From NCBI GenBank assembly GCA_005503165.1, contig SCNT01000011.1:56527-120526 (forward strand): a stretch of DNA of 64,000 bases, written 5' to 3'. The position numbers and the translations under genes are program-made. Origin of the DNA: Sphingomonadaceae bacterium 3R27E2-A (GTDB taxonomy: Bacteria; Pseudomonadota; Alphaproteobacteria; Sphingomonadales; Sphingomonadaceae). Below are positions 53,023-62,212 of the stretch, piece by piece. The notes under the pieces were generated by a model, which was not told the origin of the DNA, did not search any database, and worked only from the letters and a program-made list of their open reading frames with translations. The stretch's first letter is position 1. The number at the start of each line of letters is the position of its first letter.

Positions 53023-56000
53023 ATGGTGGGGACGATGCGCGGCCGAGTGGGCCGGTGGATAGCGGGATGCGCGGCCTTGTTTCTCGTGCCTGGTCCGGCG
53101 CTGGCACATGACGGTGACGATGGCGTCCGCGGCGCATCGGTGCCTGCCACGCCGGCCGACTTTGCCGCGCTGTTCGATTCTTCGATGGCGCTCTACACAA
53201 GCGGCCGGTTCGTCGCGGCACGGGCTTTTCTGGATGCTGCGAAGCGGGATGAACTCAGTCCGATCCAGCTGGCGCAATTGCTCAACGCGCGCGCGGTTTT
53301 CAGCTTGGCGATCGGCGACAAGGATGGAGCGCAGACCGACCTGGAAGCGGCGCTCGAGAGCCTCGACGCGGCGAGGGACGGCGACCCCGCAGCGCGGCGC
53401 ACCCTGGAGAGCAATTATGCGGTGCTGCTGTCGCGTCAGGGGCACGCCGAGGAAGCGCAGACGATATTGGAGCGCATCTATCGTGCGCGGGACAAGGCGG
53501 ACGGCGGCCTGGCGCCGACGACGATCGCCAGCCTTTCGAATCTGGCGGTGGCGCAATGGCGCAATAACGAGATCGAACAGGCGGGGGCGCTGCTCGGCAG
53601 TGTCGTCGACCTCGCCGGCGCGGTCGAGGGGGGAAATGCAGACCTGTTGCGGGCCGGCCTGCTCAACGGTGCGAATATCGCCAAAGCGACGCTGCAACCC
53701 GCACAAGGGCTGGAGCTGGCGCGCGCGGCGCGCGCGGTCCCGTCCAGGGCGGCGGATGTCGACCTGATGGCGCTGCGTGCCGCCATCGCCTATGCCGGGC
53801 ATCTGGAGGATGCGGGCCCCGATTGGGACCGCGGCGACAAGGCGCGCGCGCTGCGGCTGGATACCTGGCGCTCCTATGCACGGCCGGCCGGAGACGGACC
53901 CGGCGAGATCGGGCATTTTGCCCCGCTCGTCTATGTGCCCGTGCTGGCGTCCGCGCCCCATTTCATCGAAGCGATCGACGTGATCGACGGGACCGAGGGC
54001 AATCAGTTCGCCGCACTGCTGCGCTATAACCCGCCGCGCACCGACAGCGATTATGATCGCCGCTTCGGCGACGAGCTGATCGCCTTCGAGCGGCGCGCGG
54101 GCATGGAGGCCGAGTTTTCGAACGACCTGAACAGCCAGGCGCGGCTGTTGGCGGCGGCGGGCCGGAACGAGGAGGCGGCGCGCTATTTCGCCCAGTATTT
54201 CGACTGGATGATCGTCAAGCACGGCAATTATTTCTACGGCAAGGACGAGAGCTACGGCCTTTATGTCGCACTGCTCCGCGGGCTCGGCCGGCAAGCCGAC
54301 GTCGACGCGCTCGACCGCCGCATCGCCGCAAGCGATGCGGCGCAGCGCGAATATAGCCGGACCGAGGCGCTCTATTATCGTGACCGTCGGGGACCGGCCG
54401 AAAATCTGGCGCTCGTCGACCGGCTGCTGACGCGGCTCGCCAGCGACCCCGGGCCCGACAGCAATCTTTACGGCCGCGCCTTGAACTGGCGCGCGATCTT
54501 CCTTGCCGAAGCGGGGCGCCCCGACGAGGCGATTGCGGCGGTGACACAGGCGCTGGCGATAACGCGACGGCGGCTGGGGCCGGAAAGCGACGATGTGCTG
54601 CAGCAATTGGCGCTCTATGCGACGCTGTTGCAGCAATCGGGGCGGTCGCAGGAGGCCGTCGCCAACTTGCGCGAACTGGTGCGGTTGTCGGCGCGGAGCA
54701 GCACCAGCAACGCCGATACTGTCAGCCGCTATGTCGCCGCGCTGGTCGAGACGGGGGATGCCGCGACGGCCTTGGTCTGGGCCGACCGGCGGCTCGCGCT
54801 GCTCGATCTGCGCGACGTTCAGAATGCTTCGCTGGCGGCCCACGCGCAGGAAATGCGAGCGCGCGGCGAAGTTCCGCCCATCTATTTCAGCGGCAAGAGC
54901 TGGAGCACCGAGGAACTCTCGGATAAGTTGAAGGTCCTGCTGGCCCTTGGCAGGACGGCGGAGGCCGAAGCGGCCGGGCAGGAAATCGTGCGGCGCGGCG
55001 AGAATTTGACGAAGGGCAGCTATGAGGAATTTGAGGGACGCCAGCTTTACGGCGCCGCGCTGCTCGCCAACGGCAATGCGGACGCCGCCGAGCGCGAGCT
55101 GACGCTGGCCAAGACGCTGCTCGACAAGCGTCCCGCGGCCGAACCGCTGGCACAGTTGGAAACGACATTGCTGCTCGCCAAGGCGCGGCTGAGCTTGCCC
55201 GCGAAGGCGCCCTCGGCGCTCGATCTGGTGGCCGCCGCGATCGCCGGCGACGGCACGAAAGAGGCCGCCGGCTTGGGGAGCAGCTCGGTCTGGATGCGGG
55301 GTGCCGCCGACATTCACTTGGTCTTTGCCGATGCCAGCTGGAGCAAGGGTCTGTCGATCGCCTCTGCCTCGGCGCTGGGGATGGCCGATCCGGGCGATCC
55401 GAAACTGGCGAAGCTGCGCAGCGACGCCTTCACCGCGCTGCAATCGGCGCTGTTCACTCCGGCGAGCCGCGCGGTCGCGAAGACCGCGGCGCGGCGGGCT
55501 GCCGAGGCGCGGGGCCCCGAACTCGGCGCGCTGGCGAACGAGCGCGAGGTCCTACTCGCGCAATCGGCCGACATCGACGTCAAATATGCTGCGGTGATCG
55601 GCGGTTCGAGCGACGACGACGTCGCCGCCCGCGCCGAGCTGGAGCAGAAGCAGGCCGAACTGGCGCCGCGGCTGGCGGCGATCGACGCAAGGCTGCGAAC
55701 TGAGGCACCCGACTATTTCGCCCTGATCCAGCCCGAACCGCTCGCCATTGCCGACGCGCAAACCTTGCTGCGGCCCGACGAGGCGATGCTGATGGTCGTG
55801 CCGAGCGATTTCGGCACCCATGTCGTGCTCGTGACCGGCGAGGGCGTGGCGTGGCACAGGTCGGCGTGGTCCAGGACCGAGATCAATGCCGCGGTGCGGC
55901 GGCTGCTCTGGTTTGCGGGGAGCAAGATCGAGGCCGATTTTGCCGAGATCGCCGACTGGACCGCCGCGGTTGACGGCGGGCAGAGCGGGTTCGACCGCGA

Positions 56001-57054
56001 TACCGCTTTTGCGCTGTATCGACAGTTGGTCGCGCCGGTGGCGCCGTTGCTGGCGGGCAAGAAGCAGGTCTTTGTCGCTGCATCGGGATCGATGGCGTCG
56101 ATGCCCTTCGCGATGCTGGTGACCGAGGCGCCGGCCGGGCAGGACGATGTTCCCGACGATTTGCGCGCGACCAAATGGTTGGGCGAGCAATATGCGCTGG
56201 CGCAGATCCCGTCACTTCAATCGCTGGCGCTGCTGCGCCGGATGGCGCCTGCAAGTGCCGACGACGGCGACGCAAAATTCCTCGGCTTCGGCGACCCGGC
56301 GCTGGCCGGCAAGGCCGAGCAGCGCTCCAGCCGCGGACCGGCCTCCGGACGCGCCGTGCGCGCGGCCGACCTCTTCGGCACGCGCGCGGCGGGGCGCACG
56401 GCGGGGCTCGCCGATTTCAAGGAGATCAACGGCATGGCGCGCCTGCCGGGGACCGTCGGCGAACTCCAGGCCATGGCCGAGGCGCTGGGCGAGGACGACA
56501 GCCGATTATTCCTCGCGGGGCTCGACACCGAAAGCAATTTCAAGGCCGCCGACCTCAGCCGCGTCGATATCGTGACGCTGGCGACGCACGGGCTGCTCGG
56601 CGGCGAGCTCACGGGGATCGCCGAACCGGGACTCGTCTTTACACCGCCAGCCGAGGCGAGCGCCGCCGACGACGGATATCTGACCGCGTCCGAGGTGTCG
56701 GCGCTGAAGCTGAATGCCGATTGGGTGATCCTGTCGGCGTGCAACACCGCGGCGGGCGACGGCAGCCAGGGCGCGCCCGGACTATCGGGGCTGGCGCGCG
56801 CCTTCCTTTATGCTGGGGCGCGGAACCTGCTGGTGTCGCACTGGCCGGTGCGCGACGACGTCGCGGCAAAGCTCACCGTGCTGGCGGTCAAGCAGGCGCA
56901 GGCCGACCGCACGGTCAGCCGCGCCGAAGCGCTGCGCCGCGCGATGAACGACATCCGTGCCAGCCGGGAAATGGACGGGGTCAAGGTCCATGGGCTCGAA
57001 GCAAGTTGGGCGCATCCCAATGCCTGGGCGCCCTTCACGCTGATCGGCGACTGA
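53023..57054 (+). CDS. Large exported TPR-CHAT protease-like protein
   Basis: A 1343-residue protein. The N-terminus is a signal peptide (MRGRVGRWIAGCAALFLVPGPALA after the ATG at residue 5). About 800 residues of helical TPR-like repeats follow, of the FLDAAKRDEL, QAELTDLEAALESLD type. The C-terminal CHAT (caspase-HetF) domain runs from about residue 900 to the end. It has catalytic His1189 in VTLATHGLLGG and Cys1240 in VILSACNTAAGDG, plus LLVSHWPVRDD, all standard for CHAT. The dyad is intact, so peptidase activity is expected, apparently outside the cytoplasm. Starts at 52930 or 53035 are alternatives; GGGGGG favours 53023. The substrate is unknown. Confidence 0.88.
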   Translation: MVGTMRGRVGRWIAGCAALFLVPGPALAHDGDDGVRGASVPATPADFAALFDSSMALYTSGRFVAARAFLDAAKRDELSPIQLAQLLNARAVFSLAIGDKDGAQTDLEAALESLDAARDGDPAARRTLESNYAVLLSRQGHAEEAQTILERIYRARDKADGGLAPTTIASLSNLAVAQWRNNEIEQAGALLGSVVDLAGAVEGGNADLLRAGLLNGANIAKATLQPAQGLELARAARAVPSRAADVDLMALRAAIAYAGHLEDAGPDWDRGDKARALRLDTWRSYARPAGDGPGEIGHFAPLVYVPVLASAPHFIEAIDVIDGTEGNQFAALLRYNPPRTDSDYDRRFGDELIAFERRAGMEAEFSNDLNSQARLLAAAGRNEEAARYFAQYFDWMIVKHGNYFYGKDESYGLYVALLRGLGRQADVDALDRRIAASDAAQREYSRTEALYYRDRRGPAENLALVDRLLTRLASDPGPDSNLYGRALNWRAIFLAEAGRPDEAIAAVTQALAITRRRLGPESDDVLQQLALYATLLQQSGRSQEAVANLRELVRLSARSSTSNADTVSRYVAALVETGDAATALVWADRRLALLDLRDVQNASLAAHAQEMRARGEVPPIYFSGKSWSTEELSDKLKVLLALGRTAEAEAAGQEIVRRGENLTKGSYEEFEGRQLYGAALLANGNADAAERELTLAKTLLDKRPAAEPLAQLETTLLLAKARLSLPAKAPSALDLVAAAIAGDGTKEAAGLGSSSVWMRGAADIHLVFADASWSKGLSIASASALGMADPGDPKLAKLRSDAFTALQSALFTPASRAVAKTAARRAAEARGPELGALANEREVLLAQSADIDVKYAAVIGGSSDDDVAARAELEQKQAELAPRLAAIDARLRTEAPDYFALIQPEPLAIADAQTLLRPDEAMLMVVPSDFGTHVVLVTGEGVAWHRSAWSRTEINAAVRRLLWFAGSKIEADFAEIADWTAAVDGGQSGFDRDTAFALYRQLVAPVAPLLAGKKQVFVAASGSMASMPFAMLVTEAPAGQDDVPDDLRATKWLGEQYALAQIPSLQSLALLRRMAPASADDGDAKFLGFGDPALAGKAEQRSSRGPASGRAVRAADLFGTRAAGRTAGLADFKEINGMARLPGTVGELQAMAEALGEDDSRLFLAGLDTESNFKAADLSRVDIVTLATHGLLGGELTGIAEPGLVFTPPAEASAADDGYLTASEVSALKLNADWVILSACNTAAGDGSQGAPGLSGLARAFLYAGARNLLVSHWPVRDDVAAKLTVLAVKQAQADRTVSRAEALRRAMNDIRASREMDGVKVHGLEASWAHPNAWAPFTLIGD

Positions 57055-57175
57055 GGCGAGGGCCAGATTCCTTGCGGAAAATGCGGCGAATAGAAATGAT
57101 TAGCTGTTTAACCTGTTCTGCACGCTGCCGTTAAGGCTCGTGGCGGGCCCTTTGCCCGCGGACAGGACCACTGCC

Positions 57176-58432
57176 ATGCTTTTTCGCGTCGCGCCGGAGG
57201 AGGCCGAGATCGGGATGTTCGTCCACGCCTTCGAGGGACGGTGGATCGACCATCCGTTCTGGCGGAGCCGCTTCCTGATCGAGACGCCCGATCAGCTGGC
57301 ACGGATCCGCGAGTCGGAGGTCGACGCGCTGGTCATCGACCGCAGCAAGAGCCGCGTGGAGCCCGAGGCGGCGACGGGCGCGGTCGCGATCGAGCGGCGG
57401 TCGGGGCCGCCGCGCGCCGTGACGGTCGAGCGGCGCAGTGCCTATGCGCCCGGCGCGCTGCGCGCCCGCGCGCCCGCGCCGGTCAGCTATGCGCAAGAGA
57501 AGCGCCGCGCCGAACGGCTGATCGGCAAGTCGAAACAGGCGGTCATGGACATGTTCGAGGCCGCGCGCCTCGGCCGCGCGGTCGAGGCAAGGAAGCTGGC
57601 GCCGCTGGCGCGGTCGATCGGCCAGTCGATCGAGCGCCACTCGCGCGCTCTGCTCGGACTCGTGCGGCTGAAGGCGAAGGACGAATATACCTATCTCCAC
57701 TCGGTCGCGGTGTGCGCGCTGATGATCAACTTCGCGCGCCACCTGAAACTCGATGAGGATGAGGTGCAGGCGCTTGGGGTCGCGGGGCTGCTGCACGACG
57801 TCGGCAAGGTCGCAATCACCGATGCGGTGCTGCTGAAACCCGGGAAGCTCGACATGCGCGAGCGCGCGATGGTCGAGGGACATCCGCGCGCCGGACATAT
57901 GCTGCTGTCACAGTCGCCCGATGTTCCCGCGGCCGCGCTCGAGGTTGCGCTCCGCCATCATGAGAAGGTTGACGGGACCGGCTATCCCGACCGGCTGAGC
58001 GGCGAGGCGCTGACGCTGCACGCGCGCATGGGCGCGATCTGCGATGTTTACGACGCCGTGACCTCGGACCGGCCGTACAAGGCGGCGTGGACGCCGTGCG
58101 AGGCGCTCGCGGCGATGCGCTCGTGGCCCGGGCATTTCGACCCCGACCTGCTCGACCGCTTTGCCGACAGCCTCGGCCTGTGGCCGCCGGGCACGCTGGT
58201 GCGCCTGTCCGACGGACATCTCGGCATCGTGCTGGGCAGCGGCGGCGCGAATGGCGACGCTATGGCCGTGCGCATCTTTTTCGACTGCGACACGCTGACC
58301 GAGATCGCGGCTTACGACTGCGAGTTCGCCCCCACTGCGCGCGACCCGCGTGTGACCGGGCGCGACAGCCCGGCCTTCTGGCGCTTTGGTGACTGGGAGG
58401 CGGTGCGCGCGCGGGTACTGGGCGAGGTCTAG
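57176..58432 (+). CDS. HD-GYP domain cyclic-di-GMP phosphodiesterase with N-terminal DUF3391
   Basis: A 418-residue cytoplasmic protein. The N-terminal part (EEAEIGMFVHAFEGRWIDHPFWRSRFLIETPDQLARIRES) is a DUF3391 domain, common in HD-GYP proteins. The catalytic domain shows YLHSVAVCALM, the HD pair in GLLHDVGKVAITD, the later His in GHPRAGHMLL and the GYP signature RHHEKVDGTGYPDRLSG. All residues needed for metal binding and c-di-GMP hydrolysis appear present. It would lower c-di-GMP and favour motility over biofilm. CAGGAC precedes the ATG. The stop overlaps the end of the convergent DUF885 gene by four bases. Confidence 0.93.
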   Translation: MLFRVAPEEAEIGMFVHAFEGRWIDHPFWRSRFLIETPDQLARIRESEVDALVIDRSKSRVEPEAATGAVAIERRSGPPRAVTVERRSAYAPGALRARAPAPVSYAQEKRRAERLIGKSKQAVMDMFEAARLGRAVEARKLAPLARSIGQSIERHSRALLGLVRLKAKDEYTYLHSVAVCALMINFARHLKLDEDEVQALGVAGLLHDVGKVAITDAVLLKPGKLDMRERAMVEGHPRAGHMLLSQSPDVPAAALEVALRHHEKVDGTGYPDRLSGEALTLHARMGAICDVYDAVTSDRPYKAAWTPCEALAAMRSWPGHFDPDLLDRFADSLGLWPPGTLVRLSDGHLGIVLGSGGANGDAMAVRIFFDCDTLTEIAAYDCEFAPTARDPRVTGRDSPAFWRFGDWEAVRARVLGEV

Positions 58433-60255
58433 GCCAGCTGCTCGGCGGTCCAGCGGTCGATCAGCGCCGCGAGCACCTCGATCGGCATCGCGCCTGCCGA
58501 CAGCGCGGTATCGTGGAAGGCGCGAAGGTCGAATTTGGGACCGAGCGCGGCTTTTGCCTTCTCGCGGATCGCGACCCAGCGCGTCTGGCCGACCATATAG
58601 CTCGTCGCCTGGCCGGGCCAGACGCAGTAGCGCTCGATCTCGGTGATATTCGACGGCTCGGGAGTACCGAGCGTCTCGTTATAATATCTGATCCCCTCTT
58701 CACGGGCCCATTTATAATGGTGGAGGCCGGTGTCGGCGACGAGGCGCGCGGCGCGGAACATATAGCTTTGCAGGTAGCCGAGGCGGCCCCAGGGGTCGTT
58801 CTCATACACGCCCATCTCGTCGGCGAGCTGTTCGGCATAGAGGCCCCAGCCCTCGGCATAGACCGAATAAGCGGGGAGACGGCGGAGGCGCGGGATGCCG
58901 GTCGCCTCCTGCGCCAGCGCGATCTGGTGGTGATGCCCGGGCGACGCCTCGTGATAGGTCAGCGTCGGCAACGTCCACGAAGGGTTTTCGGCGGTATCGC
59001 GCAGGTTGATATAATAGGCCCCGGGGCGCGAGCCGTCGAGCGCGGGGACCTGATAATAGCCGCCCGTCGCGCCATCCTCGATATCGGCGGGGACGCGGCG
59101 GATCTCGGCCTTCGCCTTGGGCAGGCGGCCGAAGGCCTCGGGCAGCCGCGCCTGGATCGCCTGCATCTGCGCATTGAGCTCGGCGATCAGCTTGGCCTTG
59201 CCCGCGTCGGTGTTGGGATAGAGGAAGCGCGGGTCCTTGCCGAGCGCTCGCATGCGGTCGGCGACGCTGCCCTTGGTCATGCCCTGTTTCTGGAAGATGG
59301 CATCGGCCTGCGCCGAGAGGTCGGCGACGCGGTCGCGGCCGAGCTTGTGCACTTCTTCGGCGGACATGCCCGTCGTCGTCGCGAAGCGCAGCGCGTAGGC
59401 GTAATATTCCTCGCCCTGCGGCAGGCGCCAGACGCCGGCATCGTGCGTCGCCTTGGGCCGCACTGCGCGAAGCTCGGCGGCCTGGCGCTTCATCGCGGGG
59501 TAGATCCTGTCCTGTACGATCGCAGTGCATCGCGCCGCCCAGTCGCCTGGGATATCCTTGGTCCTGGCGGCGAGATTGGTCGTGAGGCCGTGTGCATCGG
59601 GGGCCGGGGCCCAGATGCGGTCGAACTGGCCGAGCGTGCGGTCGATGACGAAATCGGGCGGGATCACGCCATTCATGTGATCTTCGGCGATGCGACCGGT
59701 TTCATTGTCCATCTGCTCCGCGAAATCGGCGCAGCGCGCGAGATAGGCCTCGGCGTCGGCCGAATCGGCGATCGCGTGCTGGTTGATCAGGAAATCGGGG
59801 ATCGAGCGATAGCTTCCCGAGAGCTGCGTCACGGGGTGCGGTTCGGGCCAGCTGTGAAGGCCGTAGGTAAAGGTATCATAGGCCTTCACATATCCTTCCC
59901 ACGGGCCGCGAAAGGTTTCGTAGTTTACGAGGTCCATACCGGAAAGCTTTGATACGTCGATCTTTTTGAGCTCGGCGAGACCGTCGCGATAGAGCTGGTG
60001 ACCTCTCTTGATCCCCGCCGGCGACCGGTCGTCCAGCTTGGCCTTCGACGCCTTGCGGCCGTCCTTGTCGAGACCGAGCGCGGTCGCGAATTCGGGGCTT
60101 TCGTCGATCATCCGGTCATACAGCCGCTCGTAGAGCGCGGTGAGCTTTTCGCCTTCGCTGCCGGGCGCAGCGACGAGGGCGTGCGCGGGCGAGCGGATGC
60201 CGGCCATTGCGGAGGTTGCGGCGAGCGTGGCGAGGAGTGTGCGGCGGTCGAGCAT
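58429..60255 (-). CDS. DUF885 family exported peptidase
   Basis: A 608-residue protein with a signal peptide (MLDRRTLLATLAATSAMAGIRSPAHA, possibly a Tat-like RR start). The DUF885 catalytic region contains LTYHEASPGHHHQIALAQEATG, the HExxxGH(H) form of zinc metallopeptidases of this family, and PAYSVYAEGWGLYAEQLADEMG with the distal Glu. C-terminal WPGQATSYMVGQTRW is also standard. Such enzymes are predicted carboxypeptidases or oligopeptidases in the periplasm. A longer open frame upstream is rejected because the signal peptide begins at 60255. Confidence 0.9.
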   Translation of the reverse strand: MLDRRTLLATLAATSAMAGIRSPAHALVAAPGSEGEKLTALYERLYDRMIDESPEFATALGLDKDGRKASKAKLDDRSPAGIKRGHQLYRDGLAELKKIDVSKLSGMDLVNYETFRGPWEGYVKAYDTFTYGLHSWPEPHPVTQLSGSYRSIPDFLINQHAIADSADAEAYLARCADFAEQMDNETGRIAEDHMNGVIPPDFVIDRTLGQFDRIWAPAPDAHGLTTNLAARTKDIPGDWAARCTAIVQDRIYPAMKRQAAELRAVRPKATHDAGVWRLPQGEEYYAYALRFATTTGMSAEEVHKLGRDRVADLSAQADAIFQKQGMTKGSVADRMRALGKDPRFLYPNTDAGKAKLIAELNAQMQAIQARLPEAFGRLPKAKAEIRRVPADIEDGATGGYYQVPALDGSRPGAYYINLRDTAENPSWTLPTLTYHEASPGHHHQIALAQEATGIPRLRRLPAYSVYAEGWGLYAEQLADEMGVYENDPWGRLGYLQSYMFRAARLVADTGLHHYKWAREEGIRYYNETLGTPEPSNITEIERYCVWPGQATSYMVGQTRWVAIREKAKAALGPKFDLRAFHDTALSAGAMPIEVLAALIDRWTAEQLA

Positions 60256-60302
60256 GGGGAGGTCTCCGGCTGAGTGTGTTGCCAGGACCCTACACTCCCA
60301 GG

Positions 60303-61010
60303 TCAGGCCGGTCTTGTATCCATTTGACGTCGCCACCAGCCGGGGGCGGCGCCGGTGAGCCGCGCAATGGCGTGTGTCATATGCGCCTGGTCGGCGAAGT
60401 GTAGCCGGTGCGCGATGCTGGTCAGCGGGTCGCGCGTCGTGCGGACGGCGTTCAGCGCGGCGCGCGCGCGGACGGCGGCGCGATAGGCCTTGGGCGTGCA
60501 GTCATAGGCGAGGCGAAAGCCGCGGCTCAACGTTTCGGGACGCACGCCCGTCCGTTCGGCCCATTCGGCGAGCGCCAATCCCTGGTCGGCGCGCAGGTCG
60601 TGCGCGAGCAGATCGGGCCAGTCGAGCGCGGGGGCGGGGGCGGCGACGAAGCTTTCGGCAAACAGCGCCGTGGCGGCGCGCGGGTCGCGCGCGGCCAGGC
60701 GGACCAGCGCGTCGGGATCGGCGACACGACCGCGGACGTGCGGGCTGGCGGCGAGTTCGGGGGGCAGGCCGAGGACGAGCACGCGGGCACCCTGCGCTTC
60801 GACGCGATCGAGGTGCGATTCGAAGGCGTGGTGGACCAGCGCATCGCCAGGGAGGACGTCGAAGCGGCCTTCGTCGCCCGCCTCCTGATAACCGCCCTCG
60901 AGCACCACCGCGACGAAGGCGGCGGCGTGGCAATGGCGCGCGCGCAGCTCGTTCGGGTGATGCCGGAGCAGCCCGAGCGGGGCGTCGGCGAAATGCGGCG
61001 CCCCGGCCAT
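60303..61010 (-). CDS. AraC family transcriptional regulator
   Basis: A 235-residue regulator. The N-terminal half is a cupin-like sensing domain with a His-rich turn (LLRHHPNELRARHCHAAAFVAVVLEGGYQEAG, GDALVHHAFESHLDRVEA). The C-terminal half has two helix-turn-helix units: LALAEWAERTGVRPETLSRGFRLAYDCTPKAYRAAVRARAALNAV, and DPLTSIAHRLHFADQAHMTHAIARLTGAAPGWWRR. The ligand is unknown. It begins four bases after the manC stop codon, so it is co-transcribed with manC. A link to polysaccharide control is possible but unproven. Confidence 0.87.
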   Translation of the reverse strand: MAGAPHFADAPLGLLRHHPNELRARHCHAAAFVAVVLEGGYQEAGDEGRFDVLPGDALVHHAFESHLDRVEAQGARVLVLGLPPELAASPHVRGRVADPDALVRLAARDPRAATALFAESFVAAPAPALDWPDLLAHDLRADQGLALAEWAERTGVRPETLSRGFRLAYDCTPKAYRAAVRARAALNAVRTTRDPLTSIAHRLHFADQAHMTHAIARLTGAAPGWWRRQMDTRPA

Positions 61011-61014
61011 CGCC

Positions 61015-62049
61015 CTATTCGCGCGCCTTCGCTGCGGCGCGGACATCCTGGCAGCGCGTCAGCGGCACGACGAGGATGTCGTCGCCGTCGACGATCACCG
61101 CGATCCCCTCCATGCCGATCACCGACACGCGCTTGCCGCCCGCGCGGATGAGGTTGCCGTGGCTGTCATGGAGGAACACATCGCCCTGTGTCGCATTGCC
61201 GATTTCGTCGCAGGCGGCGAGCGCGTGCACGGCTTGCCAGCTCCCGAGGTCCGACCAGCCCATCGCGACGGGGACCACGGCGACGCGGTCGTCCCTTTCC
61301 ATCACGGCATAATCGATCGAGTCTGAAGGGGCCTTCCCGAATTCGATCGCGTCGGCGTGGAGCGCGTCGCCGTCGCGCATGCCCGCGGCGACCGCCTTGT
61401 CGGCGGCCTCGAAGATCGGCCGGCAATGGGTGAGCATCGCTTCGCGCATGCGTCCGGCGCGGAACAGGAAGATGCCGGCGTTCCAGTTGTAGCCGCCCGC
61501 GGCGAGCATCGCCTCGGCATCGGCGAGCGGCGGTTTTTCGACGAATCGCGCGACGGCAAAGCCATCTTCGCCGAGTGCGTCGCCGCTGGCGATATAACCG
61601 AAGCCGGTCTCGGGATGCTCGGGGGTGATGCCGAAGGTGACGAGCCAGTCCTGCTGCGCGAGCCGCGCGGCGCGGGCGATCGCGGCGTGAAAGGCGGGGA
61701 CGTCGGCGATGACATGGTCGCTGGGCATGACCAGCAGCAGCGTGTCGGCGTCGGCCTGCGCGACCGCGAGGGCGATGGCGGCGGCGGTGTTGCGCGGCAT
61801 CGGCTCGACCAGCAGCGCAGCCTCCTGCGCGCCCATCTGCTCGCGCACGGTCGCGAGATGGCCTTCGCCGCACAGGATGACGGGGGGCAGGAAATGCTCG
61901 CCCGCGGGCGTGCGCGCGACGGTCTGGCGGAACAGGCTGTCGCCGCCGGTAAGCGGCAGGAACTGCTTCGCGCGCGTCCCGCGCGATTCGGGCCACAGGC
62001 GCGTCCCGGCGCCGCCGCACAGGATGACGGGTTGGATCTGGAGAGTCAT
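61015..62049 (-). CDS. manC: Mannose-1-phosphate guanylyltransferase
   Basis: Makes GDP-mannose from mannose-1-phosphate and GTP, for exopolysaccharide or lipopolysaccharide. The 344-residue nucleotidyltransferase has the signature PVILCGGAGTRLWPESRGTRAKQFLPL at its start, then PRNTAAAIALA, VMPSDHVI, FVEKPPLADAEAMLAAGGYNWNAGIFLFR and MGWSDLGSWQAV. It is the single-domain type without a phosphomannose isomerase part. It is divergent from the exopolysaccharide sugar transferase gene, with about 160 bases between, which supports an exopolysaccharide role. Confidence 0.94.
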   Translation of the reverse strand: MTLQIQPVILCGGAGTRLWPESRGTRAKQFLPLTGGDSLFRQTVARTPAGEHFLPPVILCGEGHLATVREQMGAQEAALLVEPMPRNTAAAIALAVAQADADTLLLVMPSDHVIADVPAFHAAIARAARLAQQDWLVTFGITPEHPETGFGYIASGDALGEDGFAVARFVEKPPLADAEAMLAAGGYNWNAGIFLFRAGRMREAMLTHCRPIFEAADKAVAAGMRDGDALHADAIEFGKAPSDSIDYAVMERDDRVAVVPVAMGWSDLGSWQAVHALAACDEIGNATQGDVFLHDSHGNLIRAGGKRVSVIGMEGIAVIVDGDDILVVPLTRCQDVRAAAKARE

Positions 62050-62212
62050 GCCGAGGGTCTAACCTTTTGAGACGCGGGGGTCATCCCCTCAATAATCCAT
62101 GCGGACAAAGGTTGCGCTCGGGTCACTGATGCCGTGTCGCAAGGTGTAAAGTTAACCGACACTTCACCCCTCGGCTTTAGGATAAGCCTCCGAAAGGGCG
62201 CGCGCTTATCCG

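Noticed and set aside
52672..55443. Open frame of 923 codons antisense to the ScfR and CHAT genes
   Set aside because: Spans two convincing genes on the other strand, shows no domain and has Arg/Gln-rich shadow composition.
62100..62212. Sigma-54 promoter for the exopolysaccharide genes
   Set aside because: I looked for TGGC-N8-TTGC in the manC/EpsB spacer on both strands and found no acceptable match.
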